This document shows positions 6,512 through 12,169 of a DNA stretch of 12,169 nt, one piece after another. The notes below the pieces were generated by a model. The model was given only the letters and a program-made list of their open reading frames with translations, made no database searches and was not told where the DNA came from. Made by a program: the position numbers and the translations under genes. Source of the stretch: CAZMCC01 sp964564695 (GTDB taxonomy: Bacteria > Planctomycetota > Phycisphaerae > Phycisphaerales > UBA1924); assembly GCA_964564695.1 (NCBI GenBank), contig CAZMCC010000104.1, positions 1-12,169 on the forward strand, given 5' to 3'. How positions within the stretch are numbered: the stretch's first letter is position 1; every line of letters starts with the position of its first letter.

Positions 6512-6558
6512 GGGAGAACTGGCCGAGCGCGGCCGGTTCTGGTTCAATAGCCACACGC

Positions 6559-7263
6559 ATGCCCCGTCGCACCGCGAGAACGATCGTGATCGCTCTGATC
6601 CTCGGGGGCGTCACGAATGTGCTCGTCACGGCGTGGTGCGTGTACGCGGTGTCGACGCGCATGCGCACGGTGTACTTCGGCCGGTGGACCAGCGGCGGGC
6701 GCGAGTATGACATCAGCCTGTGTGGCGTGCCGGGAAAGGCGATGGCGTACTGGCACGCCCCGGACGGGCGGGCCGGCGAATCCGGCGTGACACCGGTTCG
6801 GCCCGGCATGCGCCCGCCTCGCTGGACGACGACGGGGGACGAGGCGATCGCGCGCCGGCTTGCGGAGCACCCGCCCTCGATGGGGGGCAACAACGCGGAC
6901 ACCTCTCTGCGCTGCGATGTCGCGTACGGCTGGCCGTGGCTGGCGTTCCGCGGCGGCATCACCGATCTCGCCGGATCGGGGCGCGAGCACGACTTTGGGC
7001 CCGAGCTTGGGCTGGTCGCGACCGAGGAGGGGCCCGGGATGGTGATGGTCGAGCCGCGGACGATGCCGCGGGTGCCGATCGTGCCGGGGGTGGTCGTCAA
7101 CACGGGGCTGTACGGTGGGGCGTGGGGGATTGTGCTGTGGGGGCCGGGGGCGATGCGTCGTTGGCGGCGGCGGCGGCGCGGGGCGTGCACGGCGTGTGGG
7201 TATGACCGGAGGGGGATTGGGGCGGGCGCTTTGTGCCCGGAGTGCGGAATGGGGGCTTCATGA
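6559..7263 (+). CDS. Array paralogue 4: two-helix membrane protein with zinc ribbon
   Basis: This is a 234-residue member. Helix 1 (8-29) has LGGVTNVLVTAWCVY, nearly the same as array gene 1. The outer domain has PGKAMAYWH, RPPRWTTTGD, DVAYGWPWLAFRGG and EHDFGPELG. EPRTMPRVPIVPG leads to helix 2 (about 174-196). The Arg-rich linker and zinc ribbon follow: C210-x2-C213-GYDRRGIG...C226-x2-C229. RPPRW-TGD, HDFGPEL and EPRTMP are shared with gene 1, its closest relative in the array. The ATG at 6559 is chosen because MPRRTAR aligns with the paralogue starts. An upstream in-frame ATG (6442) would translate the palindrome. There is no Shine-Dalgarno before 6559, which is odd given the strong ones before genes 1 and 2. 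The stop overlaps the next start (ATGA). Confidence 0.86.
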   Translation: MPRRTARTIVIALILGGVTNVLVTAWCVYAVSTRMRTVYFGRWTSGGREYDISLCGVPGKAMAYWHAPDGRAGESGVTPVRPGMRPPRWTTTGDEAIARRLAEHPPSMGGNNADTSLRCDVAYGWPWLAFRGGITDLAGSGREHDFGPELGLVATEEGPGMVMVEPRTMPRVPIVPGVVVNTGLYGGAWGIVLWGPGAMRRWRRRRRGACTACGYDRRGIGAGALCPECGMGAS

Positions 7264-7955
7264 GACGTCGCTCGCTGCGGATCCTCGCGCTCGCGGCGCT
7301 GCTCGGGGCGGTGACGAACATCCTCGTCACCGCCGTGTGCGTGTACGGCGCCGGCATCGGGTCGCGTCATGTGGCCGGGATCTGGAACCGCGGCGACCGG
7401 AGCTTTCTGACGGTCCACTTCACCGGACCCGGCAAGGCGATCTTCGACTGGCGGGTCGACTTCGCTTCCGACGTGTACGACACCCCGATCGATCGCCCGC
7501 CGTCGTGGTCCACGATCCACTCGGCGTATTGGACCGCGAAGGTGATCGACGCGCCGACGCGGGGGTGGAGTCACACGGATGTCGCGTATGGCTGGCCGTG
7601 GTTGTCGTTCCGGGGTGGGATACTGACGACGGGCATGGTGCGGAGCGGCGGGGTCGTGGACTTCGGGCCGCGGCTGCCGGAGCTGGTGTACAGGACGACA
7701 CTCGGCGGGAGCGTGATTACGCATCGGGAACCGCGGGTGGTGCCGTTGCGGCCGATTTTGCCGGGGTTGGTTCTCAACTCGGCGGTCTATGGCGCTGCGT
7801 GGTGGGTGTTGCTGCTGATCCCGGGGGCGGTGAGGCGACAGCGGCGCCGGCGGCGCGGGGCGTGCGTCGAGTGCGGGTATGACCGGCGGGGGATTGGGGC
7901 GGATGTGATGTGCCCCGAGTGCGGAGCCTCGGCAAGCGGGGGACGCCGGACCTGA
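7260..7955 (+). CDS. Array paralogue 5: two-helix membrane protein with zinc ribbon
   Basis: This is a 231-residue member. Helix 1 (about 8-29) has LGAVTNILVTAVCVY. The outer domain has WNRGD, PGKAIFDWR, DRPPSWSTIHSAYWT and DVAYGWPWLSFRGG. EPRVVPLRPILPG precedes helix 2 (about 167-188). RRQRRRRRGA and the zinc ribbon follow: C202-x2-C205-GYDRRGIG...C218-x2-C221. The start ATG at 7260 overlaps gene 4's stop (ATGA), with a GGGG stretch a few bases upstream. It pairs with array gene 2 by the WxRGD and SAYWT motifs. The last residues (GRRT) and the stop codon are supplied by a 34-base palindromic repeat, so the end of the reading frame was probably set by that insertion. It is the last gene of the array; the large inverted repeat pair follows at once. 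Confidence 0.87.
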   Translation: MRRRSLRILALAALLGAVTNILVTAVCVYGAGIGSRHVAGIWNRGDRSFLTVHFTGPGKAIFDWRVDFASDVYDTPIDRPPSWSTIHSAYWTAKVIDAPTRGWSHTDVAYGWPWLSFRGGILTTGMVRSGGVVDFGPRLPELVYRTTLGGSVITHREPRVVPLRPILPGLVLNSAVYGAAWWVLLLIPGAVRRQRRRRRGACVECGYDRRGIGADVMCPECGASASGGRRT

Positions 7956-7973
7956 GTCCGCGAAGGTCCGGGT
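7940..7973 (+). repeat. Palindromic repeat family 2, copy A
   Basis: This 34-base unit has the core hairpin CCGGACCT (7946-7953) / AGGTCCGG (7964-7971). An alternative short hairpin, CGGAC-CTGA-GTCCG, overlaps it. It contains the stop codon (7953-7955) of array gene 5. It is an exact reverse complement of copy C at 11069-11102. Confidence 0.88.
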
Positions 7974-8006
7974 GCGGGAAGTGGCGGCGACGTGCAAGCG
8001 CAATCG

Positions 8007-8040
8007 ACCCGGACCTTCGAAGACTCAGGTCCGGCGTCCC
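8007..8040 (-). repeat. Palindromic repeat family 2, copy B (inverted)
   Basis: It is the reverse complement of copy A with two central mismatches (TT for CG). It lies 33 nt after copy A, so A and B can fold into one 34-bp stem. It lies between the convergent ends of the array and nuoC, where a bidirectional terminator or processing structure would fit. Confidence 0.87.
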
Positions 8041-8060
8041 AATCGCGCGAGCTGGGGTTC

Positions 8061-8086
8061 ACCCTCCGCTTGCGCGGGAGGGCTCG
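8061..8086 (+). repeat. Degenerate copy of repeat family 1
   Basis: ACCCTCCGC-TTGC-GCGGGAGGGCTCG resembles family 1 copies 1-3, including the TTGC loop of copy 3 and the following CTCG. One C is missing in the left arm. It lies just before the 3' end of nuoC. It is less certain than the other copies. Confidence 0.55.
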
Positions 8087-8107
8087 TTCAAGGCGGCGAC
8101 GAGGCGA

Positions 8108-8686
8108 TCATGCCGACGAGCGGTCGATGACCTTGTAGGTTTCGCGCTCGCCGCGGCCGCGGAGGGGGTAGTCCTTGCGCAAGGGGTGAGCGGGGTAGCT
8201 CTCCCACAGCAGGATGCGGCGGAGGTCGGGGTGGTTGCGGAAGCGGATGCCGTACATGTCGAAGACCTCGCGCTCGGTCCACTCGGCGCCGGGCCACAGA
8301 TCGGTCGCGGAGTCGAGGTAGAGGGCGGGGTCGTCGAGGGTGCCGTCGGTGGGGAGGCTGGGGTTGAGGAAGACCTTGACGAAGAAGCGGTCGTCGCGCT
8401 TGTGGCTCTGGAGGTTGTAGACGACGGCGAAGCGGCCGGGCATCGGGGCGGGGTAGTTCATGTAGTCGATGCCGATGACGTCGGAGAGGAAGTTGAAGTC
8501 GGCGTCGGGGGAGGTCTTGAGGTAGGCGAGGACCTCGTGGAGGTCGGCGGGCTCGACGATGAGCGTCGACAGGCCGCGGAACTCGCTGGCGCGGAACTTC
8601 TTGCCCGGGAAGGCGGCCTTGACGGCCTTGAAGACCGGGTGATCGAGATTGGGGGCGGGGGTGGTGCACGGCATCGGCCAGAGCAT
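8108..8686 (-). CDS. nuoC: NADH-quinone oxidoreductase subunit C
   Basis: This is a 192-residue protein matching the 30-kDa (NuoC/NDUFS3) subunit of respiratory complex I. It sits in the peripheral arm at the cytoplasmic side of the membrane and helps hold the Q-module. The signature is clear: EWTEREVFDMYGIRF (residues 135-149), then HPDLRRILL (152-160) and PLRKDYPLRGRGERE (168-182). FNFLSDVIGIDY lies in the N-terminal half, as usual. The length is normal for a stand-alone subunit, with no fusion to NuoD. Start is ATG 8686 or ATG 8674; neither has a good Shine-Dalgarno, and the first is reported. No other complex I gene lies in the window, where usually nuoB and nuoD flank it. The gene is convergent with the array and divergent from hutG. 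Its upstream region is largely a long inverted repeat. Confidence 0.93.
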   Translation of the reverse strand: MLWPMPCTTPAPNLDHPVFKAVKAAFPGKKFRASEFRGLSTLIVEPADLHEVLAYLKTSPDADFNFLSDVIGIDYMNYPAPMPGRFAVVYNLQSHKRDDRFFVKVFLNPSLPTDGTLDDPALYLDSATDLWPGAEWTEREVFDMYGIRFRNHPDLRRILLWESYPAHPLRKDYPLRGRGERETYKVIDRSSA

Positions 8687-8699
8687 AGGAGCTGAGGTG

Positions 8700-8753
8700 G
8701 TACGCGGAGGGGATCGAACGCGGAGGACGCGGAGAGCGCGGAGGAACGCGGAG
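8700..8753 (+). repeat. Palindromic repeat family 4, left arm
   Basis: This 54-base arm is built from repeated ACGCGGAGG-like 8-9-mers after GTACGCGGAGGGGATCG. It pairs with 8796-8849 with only four mismatches. It occupies the upstream region of nuoC. Confidence 0.88.
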
Positions 8754-8795
8754 ATAGAGGCATGGATTGGATCAATGCATCAAACACGTTTCCGC

Positions 8796-8849
8796 CTCCG
8801 CGTTCCTCCGCGTCCTCCGCGTTCTCCGCGTTCGATCCCTTCCGCGTAC
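8796..8849 (-). repeat. Palindromic repeat family 4, right arm
   Basis: It is the reverse complement of 8700-8753 with 4 mismatches in 54, separated from it by 42 nt. It ends 9 bases before the proposed hutG GTG start, so the divergent nuoC/hutG promoters must lie within or beside this element. Confidence 0.88.
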
Positions 8850-8858
8850 GCTCTGGTC

Positions 8859-9815
8859 GTGATCCCGTTCACCGCTCCACCTGTGTGGCCTGAGATCCGA
8901 GCCGGGCGATTCGCCGCCTCGATCGTGCCGAACTCGACGGAGATCCTCGATTCGCCGGACTCGGAGAGGCTGCTGGCGAAGTGCCCGGTGGCGCTGCTGG
9001 GGATGCCGGATGACACGGGCGTAGAGATGAACCATGGACGGGTGGGGGCTCGAGAGGGGCCGCACGCGCTGCGGATCGCGCTGGCGAAGTACGGCGTCTC
9101 CGGGCCGATGGACCACGCGGGGCCGACGCCGGCGTACCCGCGCGTGTTCGACGCGGGGGACGTGGTGGCGGGGCAGGACATTCACGAGACGCACGACCGC
9201 GTCTCGGCGGCGGCCCAGGCGATAGCCGATCGCGGGATGCTCCCGATCGGGATCGGGGGCGGGCACGACCTGACGTTCGCGTTCGTGCGCGGGGTCGCGC
9301 GGAGCGAGGCGTATCGCGGGTCGACGCTCGGAGGGGTGTACTTCGATGCGCACCTGGACGTGCGGGCGGAGCCGGGGTCGGGGATGCCGTTCCGGGCGCT
9401 GGTGGAGCAGGCGCGGGTGCACGAACTGCGGTGCGTGGGGATCAATCCGCTCGTGAACTCGCGCGAGCACTTCGAGTGGTTTACGAGTCACAACGGGACG
9501 GCGGACGGGGATCCGTTCACCCCCCCACCCCATCGCGCGTGGCCGGTGAGCGGACCGCAGTTTGTCAGCTTTGACATGGATGTGCTCGACGCGGCGTTTG
9601 CGCCGGGGGTGAGCGCGCTGAATCCGGCGGGGATGACGCCGGGAGTGGCCGCGGCGTGGTGCTTCGCGGCCGGGGCGAACCGCGACGTGGCGTGCTTCGA
9701 CATCATGGAGCTGTGCCCGGCGCACGACAAGCAGGGGCGGACGGCGCGGGTGGCGGCGCACCTGCTGCTGAGCTTCCTGCGCGGGTTCACGCAGCGGACG
9801 GAGGTGCGGACGTGA
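8859..9815 (+). CDS. hutG: Ureohydrolase-family formimidoylglutamase
   Basis: This is a 318-residue arginase/agmatinase-fold enzyme. In the histidine pathway HutG hydrolyses N-formimidoyl-L-glutamate to glutamate and formamide, using two Mn ions. The expected metal ligands are present: H136 in GIGGGHDLTFA, D163, H165 and D167 in YFDAHLDV, and D239 and D241 in SFDMDVLD. After the last of these the usual 'DPAFAPG' reads DAAFAPG (244-250). The assignment rests on the GGGHDLT form and on direct coupling to hutI; agmatinase or another ureohydrolase is the alternative. The start is proposed as GTG 8859, giving the usual family length. In-frame ATGs at 8649 and 8775 would translate the inverted repeat, so I reject them. 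No clear Shine-Dalgarno is seen. The stop overlaps the hutI start (GTGA). Confidence 0.85.
   Translation: MIPFTAPPVWPEIRAGRFAASIVPNSTEILDSPDSERLLAKCPVALLGMPDDTGVEMNHGRVGAREGPHALRIALAKYGVSGPMDHAGPTPAYPRVFDAGDVVAGQDIHETHDRVSAAAQAIADRGMLPIGIGGGHDLTFAFVRGVARSEAYRGSTLGGVYFDAHLDVRAEPGSGMPFRALVEQARVHELRCVGINPLVNSREHFEWFTSHNGTADGDPFTPPPHRAWPVSGPQFVSFDMDVLDAAFAPGVSALNPAGMTPGVAAAWCFAAGANRDVACFDIMELCPAHDKQGRTARVAAHLLLSFLRGFTQRTEVRT
9800..9804 (+). promoter_or_regulatory. Shine-Dalgarno of hutI
   Basis: GGAGG lies within the last codons of hutG, 7 nt before the GTG start at 9812. It fixes the hutI start although the frame is open further upstream to an ATG at 9656. Confidence 0.75.
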
Positions 9816-11053
9816 CCCTGCTCATCCGCAACGCACGGGTGCTGACACTTGCCGGGGCGCGCCCGCGGCGTGGGGCGGCGATGCGGGAACTCGGCGCGAT
9901 CGACCGCTGCGACGTGCTCGTCGAGGGCGACAAGATCGCGAGCGTGGGCCCGGGGATCGCAGCGCCGCCCGGCGCCGAAGTGATCGACGCCGCGGGGCGC
10001 GTGCTCATGCCGGGGTTCGTCGACTGCCACACGCACATGTGCTGGACGGGGTCGCGGGTCGACGAGTGGGAGAAGAAGCTCGCGGGGGCGACGTATCTCG
10101 AGATCCTCAAGGCGGGCGGCGGGATCATGTCGACGGTGCGCAGCGTGCGGGCGGCGTCGGAAGAGGACCTGATCGCGTCGATGCTGCGCCGCATCGCGTC
10201 GGCGCGGAACCAGGGGACAACGACGATCGAGATCAAGTCGGGGTACGGGCTCACGGGCGAAGCCGAGCTCAAGATGCTTGGGGCGATCGCGAGCGCAGCG
10301 GCGAAGGCGGGGGTGGGGGTCACGGTTGTCCCGACCGCGCTGCTCGGGCACGCGATCGATCCGGACGTTCCGCGTGAGGAGTTCATCCGCGCGACGATCG
10401 ACGAGACGCTGCCGGCGGTGCGGGCCCGGTTCGGCCCGATCGCGGTGGACGCGTTCTGCGAGACCGGCGCGTGGACGGTCGAAGAGTGCGTGCGCCTGTT
10501 CGAGGCCGCCAAGGCCGCCGCTCACCCCCACCACCCGATCCGCGTGCACGCCGATCAGTTCACGTCGATGGGGATGGTCGGCAAGGCGATCGGGCTCGGC
10601 GCCACGAGCATCGACCACCTCGAGGCGACGTCGATCGAGGACGCGGCGCTGCTGGGGAAGTCGAACACCTTCGGCGTCGTGCTGCCCGTCTGCGGCCTGC
10701 ATGTCGACGACCGGTTCGCGGTGGGCCGGCGGCTGGTCGACGCCGGGGTCGCCCTGTGCGTCGCGTCGAACTGCAACCCCGGGTCGGCGCCGACAACGAG
10801 CCTGGCGCTGGCCGCGGCGCTCGCGGTGCGCAAGTGCGGCCTGACTCCGGCCGAGGTGATCACGGCGATCACCGCAAACCCGGCCGCCCTTCTCGGCTTG
10901 GACGACCGCGGCTCCATCGAGACGGGCAAACGAGCGGACCTGGTCCTGCTCCGTCACACCGACGAACGGGCCTTGGTTTATGAGATCGAGAGCGATCACG
11001 CGGACCTGGTTGTCGCGGGGGGCGCGGTCGTGAAGGGGATGCCGGGGAGCTGA
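9812..11053 (+). CDS. hutI: Imidazolonepropionase
   Basis: This is a 413-residue amidohydrolase of histidine degradation. It opens 4-imidazolone-5-propanoate to N-formimidoylglutamate, the substrate of the adjacent HutG. Visible motifs are DCHTHMCWTGSR (H73 and H75, metal ligands), an AGGGIMSTV stretch, EIKSGYGL, H180 in LLGHAIDP, VDAFCE, HADQF (H246), DHLEATS (H269) and SNCNPGSAPTTS (319-330). In typical HutI the last motif reads [ST]D-x-NPG and the Asp is a metal ligand or catalytic residue. Here that position is Asn320 (codon AAC). The rest of the enzyme looks intact and the length is normal. GTG 9812 overlaps the hutG stop, and GGAGG lies 7 nt upstream. A copy of a 34-base palindromic repeat begins 15 bases after the stop. 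hutH and hutU are not in the window. Confidence 0.9.
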   Translation: MTLLIRNARVLTLAGARPRRGAAMRELGAIDRCDVLVEGDKIASVGPGIAAPPGAEVIDAAGRVLMPGFVDCHTHMCWTGSRVDEWEKKLAGATYLEILKAGGGIMSTVRSVRAASEEDLIASMLRRIASARNQGTTTIEIKSGYGLTGEAELKMLGAIASAAAKAGVGVTVVPTALLGHAIDPDVPREEFIRATIDETLPAVRARFGPIAVDAFCETGAWTVEECVRLFEAAKAAAHPHHPIRVHADQFTSMGMVGKAIGLGATSIDHLEATSIEDAALLGKSNTFGVVLPVCGLHVDDRFAVGRRLVDAGVALCVASNCNPGSAPTTSLALAAALAVRKCGLTPAEVITAITANPAALLGLDDRGSIETGKRADLVLLRHTDERALVYEIESDHADLVVAGGAVVKGMPGS

Positions 11054-11068
11054 ATCGGGCTCCCACCA

Positions 11069-11102
11069 ACCCGGACCTTCGCGGACTCAGGTCCGGCGTC
11101 CC
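11069..11102 (-). repeat. Palindromic repeat family 2, copy C
   Basis: This 34-base unit is the exact reverse complement of copy A (7940-7973), some 3 kb away: ACCCGGACCT...AGGTCCGGCGTCCC. It is a single, unpaired copy just after hutI, where it could serve as a 3' hairpin. The rest of the gap to 11245 shows no gene and no clear promoter. Confidence 0.88.
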
Positions 11103-11245
11103 ATGCGCCGTGAAGGCCGCGACCCCGCCGGGCCGATGAAGCCCCGCGGCCGCCTCACCTTTACGGCCCGATAACCATCGCCCCGGCCCCTGCACCCGTA
11201 CCATCGGGACTCGGCCCAGACCCTGCCCCGATTCGGGCCCGCCGC

Positions 11246-11269
11246 ATGAAGAGGAGACGCTCGGCTTGA
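11246..11269 (+). other. Tiny ORF overlapping the carbamoyltransferase start
   Basis: ATG at 11246 opens a seven-residue frame (MKRRRSA) whose TGA (11267-11269) overlaps the TTG start at 11266. It contains the GAGGAG used by the larger gene. It could couple translation but may be chance, and nothing shows that it is translated. Confidence 0.25.
11251..11256 (+). promoter_or_regulatory. Probable Shine-Dalgarno of carbamoyltransferase
   Basis: GAGGAG lies 9 nt before the TTG at 11266. It is the best ribosome-binding site near the start of the conserved N-terminus, and supports the unusual start codon. Confidence 0.55.
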
Positions 11270-12169
11270 GCACGCACATCCTGGGCATCTCGGCCTTCTA
11301 CCACGACTCCGCGGCGTGTCTCGTCAGTGACGGGACGATCGTGGCCGCGGCTCAGGAGGAGCGCTTCACGCGCAAGAAGCACGACCACCGGTTCCCGGTG
11401 AACGCCGTCGCGTATTGCCTTAAGGAGGCGGGGATCGGCCCGGCGGACCTCACGTACGTGGGGTTCTACGACCGGCCCGCGACGAAATTCGAGCGGCTGG
11501 TCGAGACGTGCTGCGCCTTCGCACCCGCGACCTTCGACAACTTCATGAAGAGCGTGCCGGGGTGGCTGCGGAGCAAGCTGCACCTCAAGGCCGAGATGGA
11601 CCGGGCCCTGAACGGCTATCGCGGGCGGTACCTCTTCTGCGACCACCACGAGTCGCACGCGGCGAGCGCGTTCTTCCCCTCGCCGTTCGAGGACGCGGCC
11701 ATCCTGACGATCGACGGCGTGGGCGAGTGGTCGACCACGACCATCGGGCACGGGCGCGGCAACAAGATCGAACTCACGCACGAGATCCGCTTCCCGCACT
11801 CGGTGGGGCTGCTGTACTCAGCGTTCACGTACTACACCGGGTTCAAGGTGAACTCCGGGGAGTACAAGGTCATGGGGCTCGCCCCCTACGGCGAGCCGCG
11901 GTTTGCCAAGCTCATCACGGATCACCTGATCCGCATCAAGGACGACGGGTCGTTCTGGATGGACATGAGCTATTTCAATTACTGCCGCGGCATGACCATG
12001 ACGACGGACAAGTTCCACAAGCTCTTCGGGGCGCCGCCGCGCGAGCGCGAGAGCCGCGTGTCGCAGCGCGAGATGGACCTGGCGGCGTCAGTGCAGGTCG
12101 TGTGCGAAGAGGTCATGATCAAGTGCGCCCGCCACGCGGCCAAGCTCACCAAGAGCAAGAACCTGGTCA
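11266..12169 (+). CDS. Carbamoyltransferase, NodU/CmcH type (5' part)
   Basis: The frame is open from TTG 11266 to the window edge, giving 301 residues of a protein usually near 600. It is a carbamoyltransferase of the NodU/CmcH/TobZ family. These transfer a carbamoyl group from carbamoyl phosphate, via carbamoyl-adenylate, to a hydroxyl of a sugar, antibiotic or other metabolite. The start HILGISAFYHDSAACLV (residues 4-20) and AAAQEERFTRKKHDHRFP are typical of the Kae1-like domain. DHHESHAASAFF (126-137) holds putative metal-binding His residues. TIDGVGEWST (148-157) and HSVGLLYSAFTYYTGF (178-193) with EYKVMGLAPYG (199-209) complete the N-terminal domain. The C-terminal catalytic part lies outside the window. 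No ATG fits the conserved N-terminus; TTG follows GAGGAG. The acceptor is unknown and the immediate neighbour hutI gives no hint. Confidence 0.9.
   Translation, partial: MSTHILGISAFYHDSAACLVSDGTIVAAAQEERFTRKKHDHRFPVNAVAYCLKEAGIGPADLTYVGFYDRPATKFERLVETCCAFAPATFDNFMKSVPGWLRSKLHLKAEMDRALNGYRGRYLFCDHHESHAASAFFPSPFEDAAILTIDGVGEWSTTTIGHGRGNKIELTHEIRFPHSVGLLYSAFTYYTGFKVNSGEYKVMGLAPYGEPRFAKLITDHLIRIKDDGSFWMDMSYFNYCRGMTMTTDKFHKLFGAPPRERESRVSQREMDLAASVQVVCEEVMIKCARHAAKLTKSKNLV

Noticed and set aside
6333..8003. Minus-strand open frame of 556 codons over array genes 4 and 5
   Set aside because: It is a Pro/Arg-rich shadow of two paralogues that have aligned motifs on the plus strand.
8700..8849. Possible CRISPR array from repeated CGCGGAGG units
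   Set aside because: The units are 8-9-mers without unique spacers and form one inverted pair; there are no cas genes.
8649..8858. Longer hutG starts at 8649 or 8775
   Set aside because: They would translate the 54-bp inverted repeat and give an Arg-rich leader unknown in the family; the GTG at 8859 gives normal length.
9488..10999. Minus-strand open frame of 503 codons over hutG/hutI
   Set aside because: It is antisense to two enzymes with clear active-site motifs.

Overview
This window comes from a GC-rich bacterial genome. It is most likely a planctomycete, perhaps of the Phycisphaerae type. That is an inference from the very high GC content and from several short membrane proteins ending in a CGYDRRGI...CPECG zinc ribbon, a tail I associate with that phylum. 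There is no phylogenetic marker gene. The genes are conserved housekeeping or catabolic ones, apart from one lineage-specific paralogue array in the middle.

Left part, mostly minus strand (1-2763): maf (nucleotide pyrophosphatase), a small three-helix membrane protein, a FAD-dependent D-amino-acid-oxidase-type enzyme and a glycine-tailed RRM RNA-binding protein. A 482-base divergent region (2764-3245) separates maf from a plus-strand nitrilase-superfamily omega-amidase (3246-4169).

Centre, plus strand (4266-7955): five tandem paralogues of an unrecognised family. Each has a short basic N-terminus, a first helix with an LGxVTNxxVTxxCVY-type motif, an extracytoplasmic domain of about 140 residues with GKxIxxW, PPxW and [FY]GWPxxxFRGG motifs, a second helix and an arginine-rich stretch. 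Four of the five end in a Cys4 zinc ribbon. Genes 1/2, 2/3 and 4/5 are coupled by ATGA stop-start overlaps. By motif, genes 1 and 4 resemble each other, and genes 2 and 5 resemble each other. This suggests duplication of a two-gene block around a divergent middle member that has lost its zinc ribbon.

Right part: nuoC on the minus strand (8108-8686), then on the plus strand hutG-hutI (8859-11053), which are late steps of histidine degradation coupled by a GTGA overlap. Last is the 5' part of a NodU/CmcH-type carbamoyltransferase that starts with TTG at 11266 and runs off the window end.

The gaps around the array and the right-hand genes hold at least four different palindromic repeat families, mostly as two inverted copies about 24-42 nt apart (REPIN/BIME-like). 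Repeat copies form the C-terminal codons of two array genes, and one copy carries the Shine-Dalgarno of the next gene. The paralogue array together with these repeats is the most unusual part of the window.
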